Below the pieces are notes generated by a model. That model was not told the origin of the DNA. It worked only from the letters and a program-made list of their open reading frames with translations, and did no database searches. The translations under genes were made by a program, and so were the position numbers. A stretch of DNA of 64,000 nt from positions 3,958,384 to 4,022,383 of the forward strand of contig SIJG01000003.1 in assembly GCA_023374025.1 (NCBI GenBank), written 5' to 3'. The DNA is from Heterodera schachtii. Its lineage: Eukaryota > Nematoda > Chromadorea > Rhabditida > Heteroderidae. Within the stretch, counting starts at the first letter, position 1, and each line of letters starts with the position of its first letter. Below are positions 58,423 through 64,000 of this stretch, in pieces.

Positions 58423-58606
58423 CTCATTGTCAGCTGAATCACCACTAGCTTTGTTTTTATTGTTGCGGTCTCGGCTTGAAGAAGATTCACCAATGTTTTT
58501 TGGCACTTTGTCATTTCCATTACCAGTGCCATTTGAGCATTCAAAAAAGAAGCCAAGCCAAATAATGGCAATAGAAAATACAAAAAAAGGGGGAATAAAA
58601 GGTCAT
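58423..58606 (-). pseudogene. Secreted-protein first exon with a T7 frameshift
   Basis: From the ATG at 58606 the start MTFYSPFF is followed, after one base too many in a T7 run (58581-58587 region), by the frame IAIIWLGFFFECSNGTGNGN and VPKNIGESSSSRDRNNK, ending at a donor after DNE. It parallels the signal-peptide exons at 43133 and 61343. The extra T may be an assembly error. A fold-back element is inserted 13 bp upstream of the ATG. Confidence 0.5.
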
Positions 58607-58628
58607 TTTATTGGGTACTCAGCTGAAC

Positions 58629-59030
58629 GGGGTCGATAGCAGTTCGTACAATGGCGTTTCGTACAATTTGAAATGGGAATGGCCATAACTTTTTTGTTCG
58701 TAAGTTAATTTGTTCAAAATTGGTATCATTCGAAAGCTCTACGTGTTTAGAAGCTATCATTAAGCAGAAGTTAAGCGATTAATCATCTCACCAAAAAGTT
58801 ATGATTTATAGTTTAGAAAAAAATAGGATTTTCTTGAATTTTTAACTCTTATAAATCATAACTTTTTGGTGAGATGATTAATCGCTTAGCTTCTGCTTAA
58901 TAATAGCTTCTAAACACGTAGAGCTTTCGAATGATACCAATTTTGAAGAAATCAACCGACGAAAAAAAAAGTTATGGCCATTCCCATTTCAAATTGTACG
59001 AAACGCCATTGTACGAACTGCCTTGACCCC
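58629..59030. mobile_element. Fold-back (MULE-like) MITE with 9-bp target duplication
   Basis: Flanked by CAGCTGAAC at 58620-58628 and 59031-59039. It begins GGGGTC and ends GACCCC, with arms of nearly 200 bp (GCAGTTCGTACAATGGCG and complement) meeting near 58825. Same structural class as 54508-54892, with a different sequence. Confidence 0.8.
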
Positions 59031-59039
59031 CAGCTGAAC

Positions 59040-61342
59040 GTGATCAAAAATTCTGTGCTTATTGGTTTTTGCCTGAAAGATTGTGGAAAACTTTAATTGA
59101 AAAATTTGACAAAAATTTCTAGAAAATGTTTTTTTTTCTTGATATAATTCATATAAATTATTATTTTTTGTCTCGGTGCCGAAATGGGAGGGCAGAAACA
59201 ACGCTAAAGCAGTTGAAAAGTAGTGATTATGAAAAAAAAATTATGATGAGTGAATTAATTGTCGAGTGATAGTCTTTTATGCAGAATGTTCTACTTAATG
59301 ATGTAAATAAATCCTACTTATTGACGTAATTTTGAGATGATCATTATATGACAAATTTAATTTTGTGCATTTATTTCTTTCTTAAGAGGAATTATATAAA
59401 TGATAATCCTATTAAATCTTAATCGATGCTTTAACTATTCTATATAAATGCAAATCCTATTAAAATCTAATCAATGCTTTTACTATTTTATATAAATGCA
59501 AATCCTTTTAAAATTTAATCGTTGCTTTTGCTATTTACATAAATAAAACCATATTAAAATCCAATCAATGCTTTTACTATTTTATATAAATGCAAATCCT
59601 ATTAAAATCTAATCAATGCTTTTGCTATTTTGTATAAATGCAAATCTAATTAAATTTAATCGATGCTTTTACTATTTTATATAAAATCAAAACCTTACTA
59701 AACTCGATGCTTTACGAATTACAATATCTAAGAAGTATATGAATTTTTGAATTCAAATGCCGAAATTGTAGTCGGGGTCCCGTTTCCCTTTACCCCATTT
59801 TGTTAGCATATTGTATTTCTTGGACATCTGCTTTCGGAATAATGGATTTCATTCCATGTGTTTATTAAGTAAAAATGCTATTCTTGATCTTTTTATATGA
59901 ACGCATATTCGCAAAAAAATATGTTTTTAAACCCTAAAAATCCTAGTTCTGATTATTATGTGATCACAATTTTAATTTTTTTTGCCAATAATTTAGCACA
60001 TCATGAACATATAATTTTTGTGGTAGTAGCATATTTTTTACATTATAATCTTTCAGCTAACTTGTTCGATGTTTGATGTTCATTGACCATGTTACCCACA
60101 GTTGTATCCAGAATTTTTGAGATTCTCTCTTGTTAAATGATTTGAAATGTTTGTTTTTATGTTGTTTGGGTGGTCGGTAACTAATACAAATCTTATTGGT
60201 TTTGTTCTTGTAGTTGAAAACCAGAATTTATCATTTTACTTTGTTTCAGAAAATTTTACAAAAAACTCAATTTCTTTCTTAATTAAAACACCACAACTAC
60301 CGCATATGTTAAGCTTTTTGATTTCTATTACGAAATAAAAAAACAGTTTAGGATAATCTACAAACTAAAGAGGATTGAATTCTTCTCTTTAGTCCACGTT
60401 TAAGTTAAGAAAAAATCGCTATTTTTATTTAATAAATTTAAGGTATTTTCATCAATCATATTGTAAATTGAGTTTATATTAATCAAATACACTTTAACCA
60501 CCTTTACGAAAAGTGGGTATCTCCGATCGCTTGACAATGTTTCCCGCGTAGATTTCCCGCAGCCCCTAAAAACCTTATTTCTTAAAAAAATCGGCTCAAA
60601 ATCGCGAAATTTGGAATTCCAGTATTTTTTGGGGGTCCTAAACTGAAATTGATAAATTTGGTCATTTTTTGGACAAAACACGTTAACAATTTGCATGAAA
60701 AGTTACAAAGAATTTTATTAACAAATCCTTGCTTCTTAGATATTGTAATTCATAAAGCATATGTCTTAATAGGATTTTCATTTATTTAAAATAGGAAAAA
60801 CATCGATTAATTTTTATTAGGTTTTTTCATGTAATACAATAATTAAACATCAATTTGGTTTTAATATGATCGTTTTTTCTTCTGAATAAAGAAATCAATG
60901 CCCATAATTAAATTTGCCAAATAATGATCATCTCAACATTATGTCAATGAGTAGGATTTCATTATATTATTAAGTAGAACATTCTGCATAAAAGGCTGGC
61001 AATGCTCAATTAATTCACTCATAATTTTTCAATTTTTCATTTTGCATCATCACCATGTTTTGGTCGATTTAGCTTTATTTATAAATGCAATAGATAATTT
61101 GAATTTAAATTTAGGAGTTTATGGGAACTTTTCTAACAATATTCATAAATTTCTGGTTTAGTCGATGTGCAAATGTCCGCGGCGCAAAAGTCGCAACACG
61201 CTAAACTAGATTAAATTATCATAAAATTTTCTAATGGCACGTTTAAATATGCTAAATTTAACCTTTGCCATTCTTTGGTTTAGCCCCAGTATTTGTTTTT
61301 TTCGTTATCATTATTGAAATCATTCTATATTTCCAACAAAGA
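59040..61342. promoter_or_regulatory. Divergent upstream region with inverted promoter copies and minisatellites
   Basis: 59205-59370 and about 60925-61050 are inverted copies (for example AGAACATTCTGCATAAAAG and its complement near 59280). Between them lie the 52-bp-unit minisatellite (59389-59715), AT-rich DNA without genes (59716-60730), and a decayed, inverted minisatellite (60730-60870). Genes start outward from both sides: minus at 58606, plus at 61343. Confidence 0.55.
59389..59715. repeat. Minisatellite, about 52-bp unit, six units
   Basis: Units read TATAAATGCAAATCCTATTA followed by AATCTAATCAATGCTTTTAC and TATTTTA, with small changes. Same family as 43309-43495. Confidence 0.85.
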
Positions 61343-62739
61343 ATGTGGCGTTCCTCGTTCCTTCTAATGTTGTATGCCATTTTTTGGCTTTGCTATGAAT
61401 GCGCCCATGGAATGCCAAAAAACATTGATGAATTTTCTTCATCAAATGATGGTAAAGTTTTGCCAAGCACTTGGACGGAATTTTGCAATAATTTAACTCA
61501 TAATTAGTAGGGATGCGATTTTTAGGCAAATGCCAAAATTGGAGTTTTTGTCCTAATGATTTTAGGGTTTTTGAAAAAACCTATACAATAAAAACGAAAA
61601 ACATACCCCCTAAGAAATGACCAAAAAAAAAATTTCAGAAAATACACCACCTAAGAACTGAAAAAAATTTTCAGAGAATTGATCACCAAATTACTATTTT
61701 TTTCATGATAAAAGTTTTTGACTTAAAAATTGTCTTTATTCGAAAAAACTTTAAAACAATTGAAATATAAGCAAATTTAATTTTTTTTGATAAAGTTTTA
61801 CGTGATTTTCTACCTAAAAACGTTAATAAAAAATTTTATTTGCCTATTTTAGTGCCTATTCGAGGATTTTTGTGCCTATTTAATGCCTATTTCGCGATTT
61901 TTTGTGCCTAAAAATCGCATCCCTAATAATTAGTTAAAAAGATTAATTTTAAAATAATTTTTGCTATTTTCTAATAAGAATGTTTTGTGAAGCTGAGTCT
62001 ACGACTCAGTCAAAACAGAATATAATAATAAATTAAATCTTTATTATGAATATTTAGGCCATTCAACACAATGGTTTTAAAGATTCAAAAAATATTTGAT
62101 AAATTTCTAAGAAAAAACAATAACATTAGCAATTGTCTTAAAAAATGCCAAAAATAAAAAATAAACACTTAAAATTTTCGAAAATTTAGGACAACATTCG
62201 ATCAGTAAAGAAACGAAAAAATGGCTGAAGCAAACCATTGAATTTATTGACAAAAACAATCCAAAAAACTTCAATGGAATTAAGGAAAATGAGCAAATAA
62301 AAGATGAAAAGGATTTTAATGAGAAGAAAAATGAATTAAGAGAAAAACTGAAAAAATCGGACAAAGAAGTAAAAAAAAAAGTTTAAATTCGAAAAAATAT
62401 TTTAAAGGAGTAATTTGTAATTAATAGGGTTGCTATTTTTATGAAAATAACTTGACATGGTCTAAATAGTAGGAAAAACATTATTTAACATTTTGACCAC
62501 TTTTTGCACATATTTTTGGCATCCCTAATAATTATAAAATGATTTTTAATGAGCAGGTGGTGACACGTGAAGACGTAAAGCAATTTTTTGCCTTATTACA
62601 TAATTTTTTGGAAGACATTGAGACGAAAATGACCACAAAACTCAAAAAGTTAGAAACATATAATACATTTCGCATAAAAAAGACAATTGAAAATGAAATA
62701 AAAACACCGAAGAAACAAAAAGAAGTTGCAAAAACTTGA
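61343..62739 (+). CDS. Secreted lysine/glutamate-rich helical protein (156 aa)
   Basis: Exons 61343-61451, 62190-62368 and 62557-62739 join in frame with canonical sites. The start MWRSSFLLMLYAIFWLCYEC is a signal peptide; mature residues follow near MPKNIDEFSSS, a signature shared with the genes at 43133 and 58606. The remainder is strongly charged and likely helical (ETKKWLKQTIEFIDKNNPKN; EDVKQFFALLHNFLEDIETK), without cysteines after the first exon. Not recognised as a named family; a secreted effector or lipid-binding helical protein are guesses. The first intron carries a 418-bp MITE. Confidence 0.6.
61508..61925. mobile_element. hAT-like MITE (TAGGGATGCG family)
   Basis: The ends TAGGGATGCGATTTTTAGGC and the inverse are followed by a perfect 8-bp target duplication ATAATTAG (61500-61507, 61926-61933). 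Subterminal words are GTGCCTATTT. It lies in the first intron of the secreted gene. Confidence 0.88.
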
Positions 62740-62812
62740 AAAATGTATATGCAAAATCAAAAGACAAGTAATTTATTTTATTTTATTAATGTATAAATGT
62801 TTTTAATTAATT

Positions 62813-63732
62813 ATGTTTAGCATTGAAAATAATGACCTGGACAAAACAGCATTGGAAGCCATTCAATTATTTAAGAAACTTCAAATTTTGAATTGTTTGG
62901 CAACGGACCAAAAGCAAAAAGAAATAAGCGAATATTTCGACACTTATTTTTATAAGGACAAACAAAAAGGCAAAGCTTTAATTATTTCCATTTAAATACT
63001 TTTTTCATTTTAAGTATTGAAAAATGAAGAACAGAAGCTTGACTATGCAGTGAATCATTCTCCGGATTGTCCGGAGCCATGCTTTGCTACCAATGCTGTT
63101 TGTAAATGTTTAGGAAGCGTGCCAAAAACAAAGAAAGACAAGGCGAATGATCATGATGGATGTGAGTTTATCTTCTCTTATTATGACTATAATATATTAA
63201 AAAAATATACATGTATTAAAATTTATTTAAACAAAATAAAAATCACTAAATTTTTGATTTAAAATTTCTATTTAAAGCTGAATGTTTTTGATTTAAATTT
63301 AATTATCTGGAAAATGCGAACATATCGTTTTCCTTAGATATATTTTTGATTTAAATTGCATTTTTATTATTAAATTTTACAAAATTGGTCTGCCCTATTA
63401 ATAGCTATAAATTTAAAATTTTCGATGGGACAAATAAAAAATAAATAAAAGAAGTTTTAATGTTTTAACAATGTATGAATATTTTTAACAAATTTTATTC
63501 TTATTAATTTTTAGGCTGTCATCTCTGCTGCTTGCCTTGCATTTGTGCAAAAGCTTTAGCCTGTTGCGCTATCGATATTGCATTAAAATCCGTCTTGTTC
63601 GGCACTACTGGCTTAATTGATGCTGGTTATTGTTGTGTTTACTATTGTGGCGTTGTGCCTTATTACGCCGGAAGTGCCTGTGTAAATGGAGTCAAAAAAG
63701 AAAAAAAACAAGAAAAAACAGGAAAAGATTGA
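62813..63732 (+). CDS. Cysteine-rich protein with hydrophobic CC-repeat C-terminus (about 173 aa)
   Basis: Exons 62813-62969, 63015-63161 and 63515-63732 keep one frame to a TGA. The first intron uses a GC donor (AAAAG|GCAAAG) with a normal AG. The N-terminus is charged and helical. The middle has CPEPCFATNAVCKC. The third exon starts with a run of cysteine pairs (CCHLCCLPCICAKALACC) followed by a hydrophobic stretch (GLIDAGYCCVYYCGVVPYY) and a basic tail, which suggests membrane association or palmitoylation sites. No signal peptide follows the ATG at 62813; an upstream exon could supply one because TTTAG directly precedes 62821. Family not recognised. Confidence 0.5.
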
Positions 63733-64000
63733 GAAACATTTGGAGGAAATTACACCACCGTAGGACCATAGAATGAGTAATTAGAAATGGATGATTAGCT
63801 AATTGCTATTGATTTGAATAAAGACCCGTAAAGGGATTTAGTTGGTAATGCACACAGTACATATATTAGATCCTAACTCAAAAAAGAGCAATTGAAAAGT
63901 ATTAAAACGCAAAACTCTTAGAAATTTTTTAATTTTTTTAGTAACGGGCCCATGTTTCATTATTATTGGTGGTGTAATTCTGTTTTTTTTTTTTTTTAAC
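63733..64000. other. Downstream flank
   Basis: Probable 3' UTR with AATAAA-like signals (63818) and AT-rich DNA to the window edge, ending in a T run. Nothing else recognised. Confidence 0.3.

Overview
The window looks like a gene-poor, repeat-rich part of a cyst-nematode genome (Globodera or close relative). The sequence is AT-rich, genes have many short introns, and there is a local expansion of SPRY-domain genes whose closest known relatives are the SPRYSEC/RBP effector family. BTB/MATH-domain genes, small secreted proteins and occasional GC-AG introns fit the same lineage. No search could be run, so the species is an inference.

Layout. 1-78 is the last exon of a coiled-coil gene. 443-5172 is a ten-exon CDK11 (PITSLRE) kinase; its 2.4-kb second intron holds a Merlin-type transposon with a hAT element nested in its left end. 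5173-16800 is mostly mobile DNA: a 2.6-kb hAT transposon with a recognisable transposase, a tRNA-Pro gene, a TIR element and a LINE copy broken by two insertions. 18025-26191 is the best-preserved SPRY gene of the window (coiled-coil N-terminus, SPRY C-terminus); one of its introns has grown by a 1.65-kb CT tract and a block containing a second, inverted LINE copy.

26539-31400 carries a decayed BTB/MATH gene, a small secreted cysteine-rich gene and a few unidentified exons. 31706-40737 is a head-to-head inverted duplication of a SPRY coiled-coil gene; both copies carry lesions. 41690-46221 is another SPRY gene with a ~2.9-kb intron that hosts a Gypsy integrase fragment and a small secreted-protein gene on the opposite strand. 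47201-49118 is a tandem-MATH gene. 49922-51812 is a 50-bp satellite with a higher-order repeat. 52372-57113 holds degraded SPRY pieces, MITEs and fold-back elements. 58423-63732 holds secreted or cysteine-rich genes, two of them head-to-head with inverted promoter copies and minisatellites.

The recurring theme is modular reuse: the same coiled-coil exons and SPRY exons occur in different combinations, orientations and states of decay among many non-autonomous DNA transposons. Many target-site duplications can be read directly. Many gene copies carry single-base frameshifts or lost splice sites; these may be real decay or, at homopolymers, assembly error.
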